Assembly: GCF_004331255.1 (NCBI RefSeq)
Contig: NZ_SJOF01000006.1
Location: 158,114 to 222,113 of the forward strand
Direction of reading: 5' to 3'
Length of the DNA: 64,000 nucleotides
Source of the DNA: Acinetobacter sp. ANC 4173
Lineage (GTDB): Bacteria > Pseudomonadota > Gammaproteobacteria > Pseudomonadales > Moraxellaceae
Under the pieces are notes generated by a model. That model saw nothing but the letters and a program-made list of their open reading frames with translations, ran no database searches and was not told the DNA's origin. Below, piece after piece: positions 1-8,623 of the stretch (position 1 is the first letter of the stretch; every line of letters starts with the position of its first letter). A program made the position numbers and the translations under genes.

Positions 1-1194
1 TAAACCTTCTTCTTCAGCCTGTTTTTTCACCAAACCAGAACCCGGAACCACCATCGCTTGCTTAATGCTTGCAGCTACTTTACGACCTTTCACCACTTCA
101 GCTGCGGCACGAATGTCTTCAATCCGTGAATTGGTACATGAACCAATAAATACACGATCCAATTGAATATCCGACAATGCTTGACCTGCTTCTAAGCCCA
201 TGTAGCTATAGGCACGGGTCCAGTCATTGCGCTGTACGTCATCTTTCGCTTGTGCCAAAGTCGGTACAGCTTGTGAAACTGGAATCACCATTTCTGGAGA
301 AGTGCCCCAAGACACCTGTGGTTCAATCTCTTCGCCTTGTAATACCACGACGGTATCAAACTCAGCATCTGCATCGGAATGTAAAGTGTTCCAATACTCA
401 ACCGCTGCATCCCATTGTTCTGCTTTTGGTGCATAAGGACGGTCTTTTACATAGGCAATGGTTTTGTCATCGACTGCAACCATGCCGACGCGCGCACCCG
501 CTTCAATCGCCATGTTACACACAGTCATACGGCCTTCAATCGACATATCGCGGAACACCTGACCGCCAAATTCAATCGCGTGACCTGTACCACCCGCTGT
601 GCCAATTTTACCAATGATCGCTAACACCACATCTTTTGAGGTTACGCCCTGCCCTAAAGTACCGTCGACGCGCACCAACATGTTCTTCATTTTCTTTTGA
701 ACCAAGCATTGCGTTGCCAATACATGTTCAACTTCTGAAGTGCCAATCCCGTGCGCCAAACAGCCAAAAGCACCATGAGTTGCCGTATGCGAATCACCAC
801 ACACTACAGTCATACCCGGCAACGTTAAACCTTGTTCTGGCCCAACGACATGTGCAATCCCTTGACGGATATCATTAATTTTAAATTCAACAATATTAAA
901 GGCTTCACAGTTATCATCCAAGGTTTGCACTTGAATACGTGACGTATCATCTTCAATCCCTGCAATTCCTTGCTCACGCTCTTTCTTTGAAGTCGGTACG
1001 TTATGATCTGGAGTCGCGACATTGGCACTTAAGCGCCAAGGTTGACGTCCTGCAAGCTGCAAACCTTCAAAGGCTTGCGGTGAAGTCACTTCATGCAATA
1101 AATGGCGGTCGATATAAAGTAAGCACGAACCATCATCACGTTCTTTTACTAAGTGGTCATCCCACAATTTGTCATATAAGGTTTTGCCTGCCAT
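1..1194 (-). CDS. leuC: 3-isopropylmalate dehydratase large subunit (partial, N-terminal 398 residues)
   Basis: This is the large subunit of isopropylmalate isomerase, which interconverts 2- and 3-isopropylmalate in leucine synthesis together with LeuD. The protein opens with [11 protein letters not shown], the usual LeuC start, and reaches the aconitase-type iron-sulfur motif [10 protein letters not shown] (Cys at about residue 353) before the window edge cuts off the last 75 or so residues. An in-frame ATG lies 15 bases upstream (1209), but a GGAG ribosome site sits just ahead of 1194, so 1194 is preferred. The 3' end is outside the window. Confidence 0.96.
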   Translation of the reverse strand, partial: MAGKTLYDKLWDDHLVKERDDGSCLLYIDRHLLHEVTSPQAFEGLQLAGRQPWRLSANVATPDHNVPTSKKEREQGIAGIEDDTSRIQVQTLDDNCEAFNIVEFKINDIRQGIAHVVGPEQGLTLPGMTVVCGDSHTATHGAFGCLAHGIGTSEVEHVLATQCLVQKKMKNMLVRVDGTLGQGVTSKDVVLAIIGKIGTAGGTGHAIEFGGQVFRDMSIEGRMTVCNMAIEAGARVGMVAVDDKTIAYVKDRPYAPKAEQWDAAVEYWNTLHSDADAEFDTVVVLQGEEIEPQVSWGTSPEMVIPVSQAVPTLAQAKDDVQRNDWTRAYSYMGLEAGQALSDIQLDRVFIGSCTNSRIEDIRAAAEVVKGRKVAASIKQAMVVPGSGLVKKQAEEEGL

Positions 1195-1421
1195 GTCGAC
1201 GCGCTCCATAGAACTGGGTAATTTCTTTACTTTAGGTGATTATAACGCTGAAATAATATAAATCTAATTTATCATTTTTATAAATTCAAAAACTTTTTGG
1301 AATATTTTAAATTTCCACTTTCCACCTAATTATCCGATCAATTTAAAAAATATATTCGTTTTTACAGATTAAAAGCAAATCATTATTATTGACTTATCCC
1401 CTACAGCTTAAGGCATGACAC
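1195..1421. other. Intergenic region between leuC and the DUF2061 gene
   Basis: This AT-rich spacer between divergent genes must hold the leuC promoter on the minus strand and the promoter of the small membrane protein on the plus strand. I see several A/T runs but no clear leader peptide, attenuator or strong hairpin. Confidence 0.5.
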
Positions 1422-1664
1422 ATGGCACACCTTTATCACTTTGTTCAACACAACCAACGCACTTTAAAGAAAACCTTCAGTTATTACATTATGCATATAA
1501 GTGTCGCGATGTTGGTCGGATACTTTGTAACAGGTAGCCTGATTATGGCAATCACTTTAAGTTTACTCGAACCAACGGTTCAAGCATTTGCCTTCTTCTT
1601 CCACGAAAAAGTCTGGGATAAGCAAGCAATAGCCACAACGCAGCCTCAAGAATCCTGCGTGTAA
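1422..1664 (+). CDS. DUF2061 family small membrane protein
   Basis: An 80-residue protein with a basic N-terminus, a hydrophobic stretch around residues 28-48 containing GYFVTGSLIMAITLSLLEP, and the segment FFHEKVWDK near the end. The order 'K-T-x-S-Y / T-G-S / EP / HEKxW' is the pattern of the DUF2061 (predicted membrane protein) family, whose function is unknown. An AAGG sequence precedes the ATG by about ten bases. It is followed by a strong terminator and is probably a single-gene unit. Confidence 0.8.
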   Translation: MAHLYHFVQHNQRTLKKTFSYYIMHISVAMLVGYFVTGSLIMAITLSLLEPTVQAFAFFFHEKVWDKQAIATTQPQESCV

Positions 1665-1696
1665 TCCGGTATGTCCTTGAGCTTGAGTTCCTCTTT

Positions 1697-1722
1697 GCAC
1701 CCTCCCTCGGGTGCTTTTTTAT
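1697..1722 (+). terminator. Intrinsic terminator after the DUF2061 gene
   Basis: GCACCC (1697-1702), a six-base loop, GGGTGC (1709-1714) and then a run of T. A classic Rho-independent terminator, placed 30 bases after the stop codon. Confidence 0.85.
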
Positions 1723-1786
1723 TTGATTAATCCTTAAAGTTTCTAAATAATAGAATATATATAAAAAAACTTTATGGATCTCCACA

Positions 1787-2644
1787 ATGAATTTGGCTGC
1801 CTTTGAAGCATTTGTAAAAGTCATGGAAACCGGTTCAATTTCTTTAGCGGCGGACCAACTGTTTATTACCCAACCTGCGGTAACCAAACGTATTCATAGC
1901 TTAGAAGATTATTTTGGGGTGAAATTATTTGAATCGGCAGGACGTGGTGTTCAAGCAACTCATGCTGCACATTCATTATTACCGAAAGTTAAAAACTGGT
2001 TAAATGAACTCGGAGATATTCACCATACCCTGAGCCATGAACAAGGACAGGTACAAGGCAAACTCAAGATTGGCACCAGTCATCACATTGGTCTACATCA
2101 TCTGCCGCATCATTTACGCCAGTATGTACAACAATTTCCACAAGTCACCTTAGATGTACATTTTGTCGACTCTGAACAAGCACACGAACAAGTCCTTGCA
2201 GGTGATTTAGAACTGGCTTTTCTTACTTTACCTCCGCAAGGCGATCATCGACTCAATTATGTCACCATTTGGAATGATCCTCTGGTGTTCGTTGCAGCCC
2301 CCTTTCATCCTTTGGCACAAAAGAAAAACCTAAAACTGGAAGATTTAGTTGCCTATCCGAGTTTGTTGCCCTCTGCCCAAACTTATACCAGTCAAATTAC
2401 CTTGGCTGAATTTGAAAAACAGGGATTAAAGCCAAAAATTACCATGAGCAATAATCCACTAGAATCTATCCGGATGTTGGTTTCAATTGGTCTGGGCTGG
2501 TCAGTCTTACCACAAACCCTGCTCAATCAAGATTTACAGCAACTCGACATTCGTTTTGAAATGAATCGTCAATTGGGCATGGTTTGGCACCCTGGACGGA
2601 CCCAGTCAAAAGCCGTGTTAGAGCTGATTGAAATGATGAAATGA
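1787..2644 (+). CDS. LysR family transcriptional regulator
   Basis: A 285-residue LysR-type regulator. The N-terminal winged helix-turn-helix is visible in residues 1-60 (FEAFVKVMETGSISLAADQ, then LFITQPAVTKRIHSLE), followed by a linker helix and the two-lobed effector-binding domain, in which DLELAFLTLPP and GLGWSVLPQTLL are typical. The inducer cannot be told from the sequence. It does not face a divergent partner directly: the DUF2061 gene lies between it and leuC. A weak hairpin with a T run follows the stop. Confidence 0.92.
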   Translation: MNLAAFEAFVKVMETGSISLAADQLFITQPAVTKRIHSLEDYFGVKLFESAGRGVQATHAAHSLLPKVKNWLNELGDIHHTLSHEQGQVQGKLKIGTSHHIGLHHLPHHLRQYVQQFPQVTLDVHFVDSEQAHEQVLAGDLELAFLTLPPQGDHRLNYVTIWNDPLVFVAAPFHPLAQKKNLKLEDLVAYPSLLPSAQTYTSQITLAEFEKQGLKPKITMSNNPLESIRMLVSIGLGWSVLPQTLLNQDLQQLDIRFEMNRQLGMVWHPGRTQSKAVLELIEMMK

Positions 2645-2657
2645 GATTCCAAAATGA

Positions 2658-2689
2658 TAAAAAGCCATCTTCAAAGATGACTTTTTATC
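2658..2689. terminator. Hairpin terminator between LysR gene and DUF2628 gene
   Basis: AAAAAG and CTTTTT flank an inner ATCTT/AGAT stem around 2658-2686, followed by T-rich sequence. It lies between convergent genes and could serve both strands. Confidence 0.6.
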
Positions 2690-2700
2690 TTCACCGTGTC

Positions 2701-3207
2701 TTAGGATGCGATGATCGCAAGCACAATCAACCCAAGCACAATCAAAAGAAGGATTAAACCAGCAACGAAATTGGTTCCACCACGGTTTTCTAGTTCAGTG
2801 CTGAAGTCACCATTACCCAACTGCCGTATCTTGGCAATTTGCTTATCCACATAATGCTTATACAACGTATTCCCAAACATACCGAATGCCACACTTAAGC
2901 CAATCGTTGAACCAGAACCTTCAATCCCCAAAAGTGTTTCAACCACCCCGATCACAAGAATCAAAGCGATTGCCATAAAGCCATAGCGATACATTTTCCG
3001 ATAAAATAACCAAATCACCCCTAAGAAAAAAGCCGCAATATTAAAACCTGCATACTGTTTCTTTAGGGTTATTTTTTCAAATTGTTTTTGATAATAAGAT
3101 TGATATTTTGCACCAATGAATATGGCTCGATCTTGCTCCAGTTGATGGATTAAGTTCGAATTCTCTAAGGATGCAGAGGGAAAAACAGATTGTTGATCTA
3201 AAGACAT
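2701..3207 (-). CDS. DUF2628 domain membrane protein
   Basis: A 168-residue integral membrane protein. The central block, with FEKITLKKQYAGFNIAAFF followed by a segment with FYRKMYRYG, matches the DUF2628 family, in which a soluble part leads into two to four transmembrane helices. A hydrophobic helix lies around residues 75-90, another follows a Gly/Ser-rich turn, and the C-terminus (about 148-168) is a further membrane helix of Leu/Ile/Val. Function unknown. It is convergent with the LysR gene. Confidence 0.8.
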   Translation of the reverse strand: MSLDQQSVFPSASLENSNLIHQLEQDRAIFIGAKYQSYYQKQFEKITLKKQYAGFNIAAFFLGVIWLFYRKMYRYGFMAIALILVIGVVETLLGIEGSGSTIGLSVAFGMFGNTLYKHYVDKQIAKIRQLGNGDFSTELENRGGTNFVAGLILLLIVLGLIVLAIIAS

Positions 3208-3277
3208 ATATTTCTTCTTAATTTATTCATTTATTGCGTGACGCAAAGAACTTTCATCGCCACAGCTCAATTATATC

Positions 3278-3532
3278 TTATTTTTTAATCACCGATTCTT
3301 CATGCAACGATTCATTCAACTGATCCACGACAATCGCCCATTCGCCATCAGACTGAATTTTTTCTTCTAAAAATTGACGTTGCGCTTCGCTCCAATAATC
3401 TGCCTGTACAATATGCGTCTGTGCATTCAATTGATGAGTCACAATAAATAATGCAATTGCGTCTTCACTCGCGTCTAAACCGAGCTGTTCAAATAAATGT
3501 GTCATTCTTGGTCGAACTTGATTCATGCTCAT
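3278..3532 (-). CDS. DUF2789 family protein
   Basis: A small acidic soluble protein of 84 residues. The layout MTHLFEQLGLDAS, IALFIVTHQLN, YWSEAQRQFLEEKIQSDGEW is that of the DUF2789 family: one helical pair, then a W-x-x-A-Q-x-x-F motif. Function unknown. The ORF begins at MSMNQVRP; the second Met, two codons in, is equally possible. It is separated from the next upstream gene by the terminator of that gene. Confidence 0.8.
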   Translation of the reverse strand: MSMNQVRPRMTHLFEQLGLDASEDAIALFIVTHQLNAQTHIVQADYWSEAQRQFLEEKIQSDGEWAIVVDQLNESLHEESVIKK

Positions 3533-3614
3533 GTCCTTCAGTTTTCTTATTGTCTAGATCAGCATAGCAACTCGAACAGCTCAAAACTGTTAAATATCTT
3601 TAACATTGATACAA

Positions 3615-3650
3615 AACAGCAGGGACAGATTTCAATCCACCCCTGCTGTT
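3615..3650 (-). terminator. Intrinsic terminator after the HAD phosphatase gene
   Basis: Perfect ten-base arms AACAGCAGGG (3615-3624) and CCCTGCTGTT (3641-3650). On the minus strand the second arm runs into TTTTG, about 27 bases after the stop of the HAD gene. Confidence 0.8.
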
Positions 3651-3676
3651 TAGCATCAATGTCTGATGATAATGAT

Positions 3677-4330
3677 TTAGGCAATCGACCAGTCTTGAAT
3701 AGCCCAACCTTGTTCTTTGGCCAAGACTTCTAGACGATCATCTGGATTCACCGCAATCGCATGGTCTGCATATTCCAACAGAAAACGATCATTGATGGAG
3801 TCTGAATAAGCCCAAGACTCTTTAACTTCGCGGCCCGCCAACCATAAATCTAAACGCGCCAATTTGCCTTTTTGGTAGCATGGAATATTAATCACTTTAC
3901 CCGTGTATTTTCCGTCTACCACTTCGGCATTGGTGGCAATAATTTCAGTAATACCAAATTCATGAAAAATCGGCGCAGTAATAAAATCTGACGTCGCGGT
4001 AATTCCCACCAAAGCATGTCCCGCTTCACGGTGTTTTTCTATTGCCGCAAATCCGTCTGGGCGCATTTGTGGACGAATCACTTTCTGCATAAACAATTCA
4101 TGTAATTCGGTTAAATACTGATTGTCATGCTGAGTCAAAAATTCAAAAACAAATTCATTATAAGCAATCGGATCAAGTTGCCCTGCTTTGTAGTCCTCAT
4201 AAAATTTGTCATTCATTTGACGATGGCGGATAGGATCGACCAGTCCTTCATTGACTAAAAATTCTCCCCAAGAATGATCTGAATCGGTATTCAGTAAGGT
4301 GTGATCGAGATCAAATAGCGCCAATTTCAT
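3677..4330 (-). CDS. HAD-IB family hydrolase (SerB-like phosphatase)
   Basis: A 217-residue phosphatase of the haloacid dehalogenase superfamily. Motif I is FDLDHTLLNTD (nucleophile Asp7, acid/base Asp9). Motif II is GITATSDF, and motif IV is close to WAYSDSINDRFLL. The cap between residues 25 and 90 is helical, as in subfamily IB (phosphoserine phosphatase relatives). Substrate is not decidable: close relatives include histidinol- and phosphoserine-phosphatase-like enzymes. It is divergent from rppH, and the 180-base spacer must carry both promoters. Confidence 0.88.
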   Translation of the reverse strand: MKLALFDLDHTLLNTDSDHSWGEFLVNEGLVDPIRHRQMNDKFYEDYKAGQLDPIAYNEFVFEFLTQHDNQYLTELHELFMQKVIRPQMRPDGFAAIEKHREAGHALVGITATSDFITAPIFHEFGITEIIATNAEVVDGKYTGKVINIPCYQKGKLARLDLWLAGREVKESWAYSDSINDRFLLEYADHAIAVNPDDRLEVLAKEQGWAIQDWSIA

Positions 4331-4512
4331 GAAAATACTCGTAAAAACTGAAATTTAAGAAAAAATTTGTAAATCTATCTCCGCTAGTCGATAGAAATTC
4401 GTTAAGATCATAGCAATTTTAACATTTTAGCTTTGTTTTGGTTCGAGTTGGATAAAGAAATAACACTCCCCGAACGCGAAGCCACAATATTACACAAAAT
4501 TTAGGTAGCCAA

Positions 4513-5007
4513 ATGATCGACTCTGAAGGTTTCCGACCCAATGTCGGGATCATTTTGGCAAACGAGTTTGGACAGGTTTTATGGGCAAAACGCATTGGAC
4601 ACAATGCTTGGCAATTTCCACAAGGAGGTATCCAATATGGAGAAACCCCCGAACAGGCACTTTATCGTGAGCTGAGAGAAGAAGTTGGCTTACTGCCCGA
4701 ACACGTCGAAATTGTAGCGCAAACTAAAGGATGGTTGCGTTACCGTTTGCCACATCGGTATATACGTACGGATTCAGACCCCGTGTGTATAGGTCAAAAA
4801 CAAAAGTGGTTTTTACTCAAGTTAACCGCTTCGGTACAGCATATTCAATTGAATTTGTCTGATCCGCCCGAGTTTGACCAATGGCAATGGGTGAGCTATT
4901 GGTATCCGCTAGGGCAGGTGGTGAATTTCAAGCGAGATGTCTACCGTAAAGCTATGGTGGAATTGTGCAATCAATTACCCATAAAAAACCTTAAAAAAAA
5001 TGTATAA
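4513..5007 (+). CDS. rppH: RNA pyrophosphohydrolase (Nudix)
   Basis: RppH removes pyrophosphate from the 5' triphosphate end of mRNAs and so opens them to RNase E decay. The Nudix box is complete: G38, E44 and RELREEVG (52-59), preceded by AWQFPQGG. The start [14 protein letters not shown] is the family start, and the length of 164 residues is normal. It stands directly upstream of ptsP, an arrangement known from many gammaproteobacteria; about 70 bases separate them. rne is also in this window, 32 kb away. Confidence 0.96.
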   Translation: MIDSEGFRPNVGIILANEFGQVLWAKRIGHNAWQFPQGGIQYGETPEQALYRELREEVGLLPEHVEIVAQTKGWLRYRLPHRYIRTDSDPVCIGQKQKWFLLKLTASVQHIQLNLSDPPEFDQWQWVSYWYPLGQVVNFKRDVYRKAMVELCNQLPIKNLKKNV

Positions 5008-5077
5008 ATATGCAGATTTTTTAAGACACTATTGCTATAAATAAAACTAATTTACATTTTTTTTGGGAGCAGACTCT

Positions 5078-7375
5078 ATGTCGAATATGCAGCTGGACAC
5101 CTTAAGACGTATTGTGCAAGAAATCAATGCGTCCACCAGTTTGCATGAATCACTCGACATTATGGTCAACCAAGTGGCTGAAGCGATGCATGTCGAGGTC
5201 TGCTCGATCTACCTTTTAGATGAACGTAACCAACGTTATCTGCTCATGGCTTCTAAAGGGCTAAACCCTGAATCTGTCGGACATGTATCCTTACACACAG
5301 GCGAAGGTTTGGTCGGTCTAGTTGGACAACGTGAAGAAATTGTTAACCTAGATGATGCACCTAAGCATGAACGCTTTATGTACCTACCAGAAACTGGGGA
5401 AGAGATTTACAACTCTTTCCTCGGTGTACCTGTCATGTACCGCCGCAAAGTCATGGGTGTGTTGGTGGTTCAAAATAAAGACAAACAAGATTTTAGTGAA
5501 GCAGCCGAATCCTTCCTCGTGACACTCTGTGCGCAACTTTCTGGAGTGATTGCACATGCCCATGCCGTGGGCAATATTGATGTCTTCCGTAAACCAAGCA
5601 ACCTGCCTGCTTATAAAACCTTCCAAGGGGTGTCTGGCTCAGGTGGGATTGCCTTAGGCCGTGCAGTCATTTTATATCCGCCAGCCGATCTGTCTGCGGT
5701 ACCTGACCGTGAAGCCGATGATATTAGTGAAGAATTGGCATTACTTGATCGTGCATTAAATGCCGTACGAGAAGAAATTCAAGCACTTGATGATAAAATG
5801 CAAGATGCCTTGATGGCAGAGGAACGTGCACTGTTTAGCGTGTTCTTACGCATGTTGGACGAAAATGCCTTACCCGCTGAAATTAAATCAGAAATTCGTG
5901 ATGGCAACTGGGCACAAGGTGCTGTTCGTATTGTGATTGAGAACCATATTGCGCTGTTTGCTCAAATGGAAGATGACTACTTACGTGAACGCGTGGCTGA
6001 CCTAAAAGATTTAGGTCGACGTATTTTGGCATTTTTACAGAAAGCTGACTCTAGCCACCGTGAACTGACGGATGAAAGCATCTTAATTGGTGAAGAAATT
6101 TCGACTGCTGCTTTGGTCGAACTGCCTGTCGATAAAATTGCTGCGATTGTCACTACTGAAGGTGCCATGAACTCGCATATGGTGATTGTGGCGCGTGCTC
6201 TTGGTATCCCAACCGTAGTTGGGGTCACTGAACTCCCGATCAATACGCTTGATGATGTCGAAATGATTGTCGATGCGCATCAAGGGCGGATTTTTATCAA
6301 TCCTCCTCGTCGTATGCGAACACGCTATAAAGAAATTCAAAAAGAAGAAGAGCAAATTGCCAAAGATCTAAAACAATATGAGACCAAAGATTCTATTACC
6401 CCTGATGGTGTCTCTGTGCATCTGTATGTAAATACAGGTCTCATGATCGATGTGGTGCGTGGTGTACAACGTGGTGCCAAAGGTGTTGGTCTATATCGTT
6501 CTGAAATTCCATTTATGCTACGTGACCGCTTCCCTGGGGAAGAAGAACAACGTGCCATTTATCGTCAGCAGCTCAGCCATTTTGCCAACAAGCCTGTGGT
6601 GATGCGTACCCTCGATATTGGTGCGGATAAAGATTTACCTTATTTCTCGATTGAAGAAGAAAATTCTGCCTTGGGCTGGCGAGGTATTCGTTTTACCCTC
6701 GATCATCCTGAAATTTTTTCTTCACAAATTCGAGCAATGCTCAAAGCCAGCATTGGGCTAAATAATCTGCATATTTTATTGCCGATGGTGACCAGTGTCA
6801 GTGAAGTCGAAGAAGCCTTGTATTTACTCGATCGTGACTGGCACGCGGTACAAGAAGAAGAGCAGGTTAAAATCAATAAGCCGAAAATCGGTATAATGGT
6901 TGAAGTACCAAGCGTGCTGCTACAAATTGAAGAGTTTGCAGAGTTGGTAGATTTCTTCTCGGTGGGTTCGAATGACTTAACCCAATATTTATTGGCGGTT
7001 GATCGTAATAATCCACGCGTTGCCAATGTTTACTCGCACTTTCACCCTTCAATTTTAAGAGCGCTCACGCGTTTGGTTCAAGAGTGTCATAAGTTCGATA
7101 AGCCCATCAGTATTTGTGGTGAAATGGCGGGCGATCCGCTCTCTGCCATCCTGCTTATGGCGATGGGCTTTAATACCCTTTCCATGAGTTCAAGTAACAT
7201 CTTGCGTGTCCGTAAAGCGATTTGTCATGTTCCGATGTCTGATGCCCAAGAACAACTGGATCGTGTTTTAAAAATGAGTAATCCACTCATGATAAAAAGT
7301 TGGATGGAATATTATTTCAAAACGCATGGCTTAGCCGATATGGTGAAATCAAGTACTCGTATTGTGGGTGCTTAA
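5078..7375 (+). CDS. ptsP: Phosphoenolpyruvate-protein phosphotransferase PtsP (EI-Ntr)
   Basis: Enzyme I of the nitrogen phosphotransferase system, which passes phosphate from PEP to the Npr protein. In order: an N-terminal GAF domain (about residues 10-155), the HPr-binding region, the phosphohistidine domain with AMNSHMVIVARALGIP (active His) and the PEP-binding barrel with LDIGADKDLPYF and ICGEMAGDP (catalytic Cys). The ATG at 5078 follows GGGAG (5065-5069) and is preferred over a TTG at 5063. Length 765 residues is normal. It is likely cotranscribed with rppH. Confidence 0.96.
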   Translation: MSNMQLDTLRRIVQEINASTSLHESLDIMVNQVAEAMHVEVCSIYLLDERNQRYLLMASKGLNPESVGHVSLHTGEGLVGLVGQREEIVNLDDAPKHERFMYLPETGEEIYNSFLGVPVMYRRKVMGVLVVQNKDKQDFSEAAESFLVTLCAQLSGVIAHAHAVGNIDVFRKPSNLPAYKTFQGVSGSGGIALGRAVILYPPADLSAVPDREADDISEELALLDRALNAVREEIQALDDKMQDALMAEERALFSVFLRMLDENALPAEIKSEIRDGNWAQGAVRIVIENHIALFAQMEDDYLRERVADLKDLGRRILAFLQKADSSHRELTDESILIGEEISTAALVELPVDKIAAIVTTEGAMNSHMVIVARALGIPTVVGVTELPINTLDDVEMIVDAHQGRIFINPPRRMRTRYKEIQKEEEQIAKDLKQYETKDSITPDGVSVHLYVNTGLMIDVVRGVQRGAKGVGLYRSEIPFMLRDRFPGEEEQRAIYRQQLSHFANKPVVMRTLDIGADKDLPYFSIEEENSALGWRGIRFTLDHPEIFSSQIRAMLKASIGLNNLHILLPMVTSVSEVEEALYLLDRDWHAVQEEEQVKINKPKIGIMVEVPSVLLQIEEFAELVDFFSVGSNDLTQYLLAVDRNNPRVANVYSHFHPSILRALTRLVQECHKFDKPISICGEMAGDPLSAILLMAMGFNTLSMSSSNILRVRKAICHVPMSDAQEQLDRVLKMSNPLMIKSWMEYYFKTHGLADMVKSSTRIVGA

Positions 7376-7383
7376 CACATCCA

Positions 7384-7572
7384 TCATGCTGCACAGCACG
7401 GCAATAAAAAAGGGCGATAATCTTCGGAATATCGCCCTTGCTTATGTTTGCTATAACCTCGTTTTGCATTTTTCTTTCGATCCACAAAAACGTGGCTTTG
7501 GTTGACTTCATGCATGTGTTTTGCCACAAAGTTGTGAATCACGACTTTTGGCTCAGCTTTCTTCTTGGCCAT
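7384..7572 (-). CDS. Small basic DUF7230-like protein
   Basis: A 62-residue, Lys/Arg-rich soluble protein. It starts MAKKKAEPKVV and contains NFVAKHMHEVNQSHVFVDRKK and AKRGYSKHK, resembling the short 'MAKKK...NPVAK..H.FN.A.VH.DRKK..KRG..KHK' proteins (DUF7230-like) found in many gammaproteobacteria; function unknown. The reading frame is open further upstream to 7602, but homology begins at 7572. The last 20 or so codons run straight through an intrinsic terminator hairpin (see terminator and finding), so full-length mRNA may be a minority. Confidence 0.7.
   Translation of the reverse strand: MAKKKAEPKVVIHNFVAKHMHEVNQSHVFVDRKKNAKRGYSKHKQGRYSEDYRPFLLPCCAA
7405..7440 (-). terminator. Intrinsic terminator embedded in the 3' coding end of the DUF7230-like gene
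   Basis: AAGGGCGATA and TATCGCCCTT form a perfect ten-base stem around a ten-base loop (7410-7439). The T run (CCCTTTTTTA) is on the minus strand, so the signal points along the small gene, not ptsP, and lies before its stop codon at 7384-7386. As a hairpin it may still help end the ptsP transcript. Confidence 0.75.
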
Positions 7573-7821
7573 TCTGTTCCACCTTTTGACTACAGATTTC
7601 AATTCTTCTACTTTTACAGCAGGAAAATAAGCATACGCCTTTCTGGCTATTTTACAAGCAGATTTATGCCAATATTGATCTTCATCTTGGCTCCAAGTTC
7701 ACAGCAAAAATACAGATATTGCAGGCAAATTTCATCTAAATGCCTGAATTTGAAGATGGGTATGTCAGCCATGCTGGCTTAAAGTTATAATAGAAGTTAT
7801 TTCACAAATTGGTACACCCTT

Positions 7822-8262
7822 ATGTCAAACCAAGAGGAGTTATTAAAGCTCGATAATCAACTTTGTTTTGCTTTATATTCAACTCATCTTGCGCTGAATC
7901 AGTACTATCGAAAATTATTACAGCCGCATGGAATTACCTATCCACAATATTTGGTCATGCTAATTTTATGGGAACAAGATCAGCTCACGGTCTCTGAGAT
8001 TGGACAACGAATTTTTTTAGAATCTTCCACACTCACCCCCTTATTAAAACGGCTGGAAAGTTTGGGTTTTATTGAGCGCAAACGCTCAGTTGAAGATGAA
8101 CGACGTGTCCTGATTTATCTAACAGCTGAAGGACGTGCTTTAAAACAAGCCGTCATGCCAATTCCTGAACAAATTCTGACAGCCATTCAATGTGCACCCG
8201 ACCAAGTCAGTCAATTACGTGAAGAACTCAATCGCTTACGCGCTCAATTAAAAGAGCAATGA
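7822..8262 (+). CDS. ohrR: MarR family organic-peroxide sensor (OhrR type)
   Basis: A 146-residue MarR-fold repressor. The reactive-cysteine region is LDNQLCFALYS, with Cys15 and Tyr19, and QYYRKLL places a Tyr at 29: the same three residues that sense peroxide in Bacillus OhrR. A second Cys at 124 (AIQCAP) suggests the two-cysteine (Xanthomonas-like) disulfide mode. The DNA-binding wing is in ESSTLTPLLKRLESLGFIERKR and DERRVLIYLT. The usual partner ohr is not next to it, which is unusual; the true target may be the oxidoreductase downstream or ohr elsewhere. Confidence 0.88.
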   Translation: MSNQEELLKLDNQLCFALYSTHLALNQYYRKLLQPHGITYPQYLVMLILWEQDQLTVSEIGQRIFLESSTLTPLLKRLESLGFIERKRSVEDERRVLIYLTAEGRALKQAVMPIPEQILTAIQCAPDQVSQLREELNRLRAQLKEQ

Positions 8263-8623
8263 TACAGAAAATGGATCAAAATCAGATTGAAATACCATCG
8301 CTGTACATTTTAAAATCAATGTATCGCATTCATTTCGCGACAACGCCAGACAGACTTTTCGGCATGACCAATACTGAAAAATTTATGCATCCATCTGTGA
8401 GCAATGTAGTTCAGTATCTGTACTTGATAGCGCCTCAATGAGCCGACCTCTTCAGGAGAAGCCAGACAGAATAAACACATCACCCCGTACATAACAAGAA
8501 TGTGATTAAGAACAGTAAAATCATCTACATAAGTGTAAACAATAACGATAGAACCGTATTTCTTCACACAATGCTTGAGCTTGATCAGTGCAATATCAAT
8601 GATAAAAAAGCAACTGTAAAAGG
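8263..8623. other. Gene-free spacer between ohrR and the oxidoreductase
   Basis: Short open frames occur on both strands (8259-8441 plus, 8316-8567 minus). Neither has a convincing ribosome site or a composition I recognise. The minus-strand frame encodes a Cys/Trp/His-containing 83-residue sequence that could be a decayed fragment. No terminator is obvious after ohrR. Confidence 0.4.

Noticed and set aside
1195..1421. Leucine leader peptide or T-box-like attenuator before leuC
   Set aside because: No run of Leu codons and no strong hairpin with a T run on the minus strand were found.
5384..7026. Several minus-strand open frames inside ptsP
   Set aside because: They lie opposite a long, well-recognised enzyme gene and are frame shadows.
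8316..8567. Minus-strand 83-residue open frame between ohrR and the oxidoreductase gene
   Set aside because: No ribosome site, no recognisable family and unusual composition; kept only as a spacer note.
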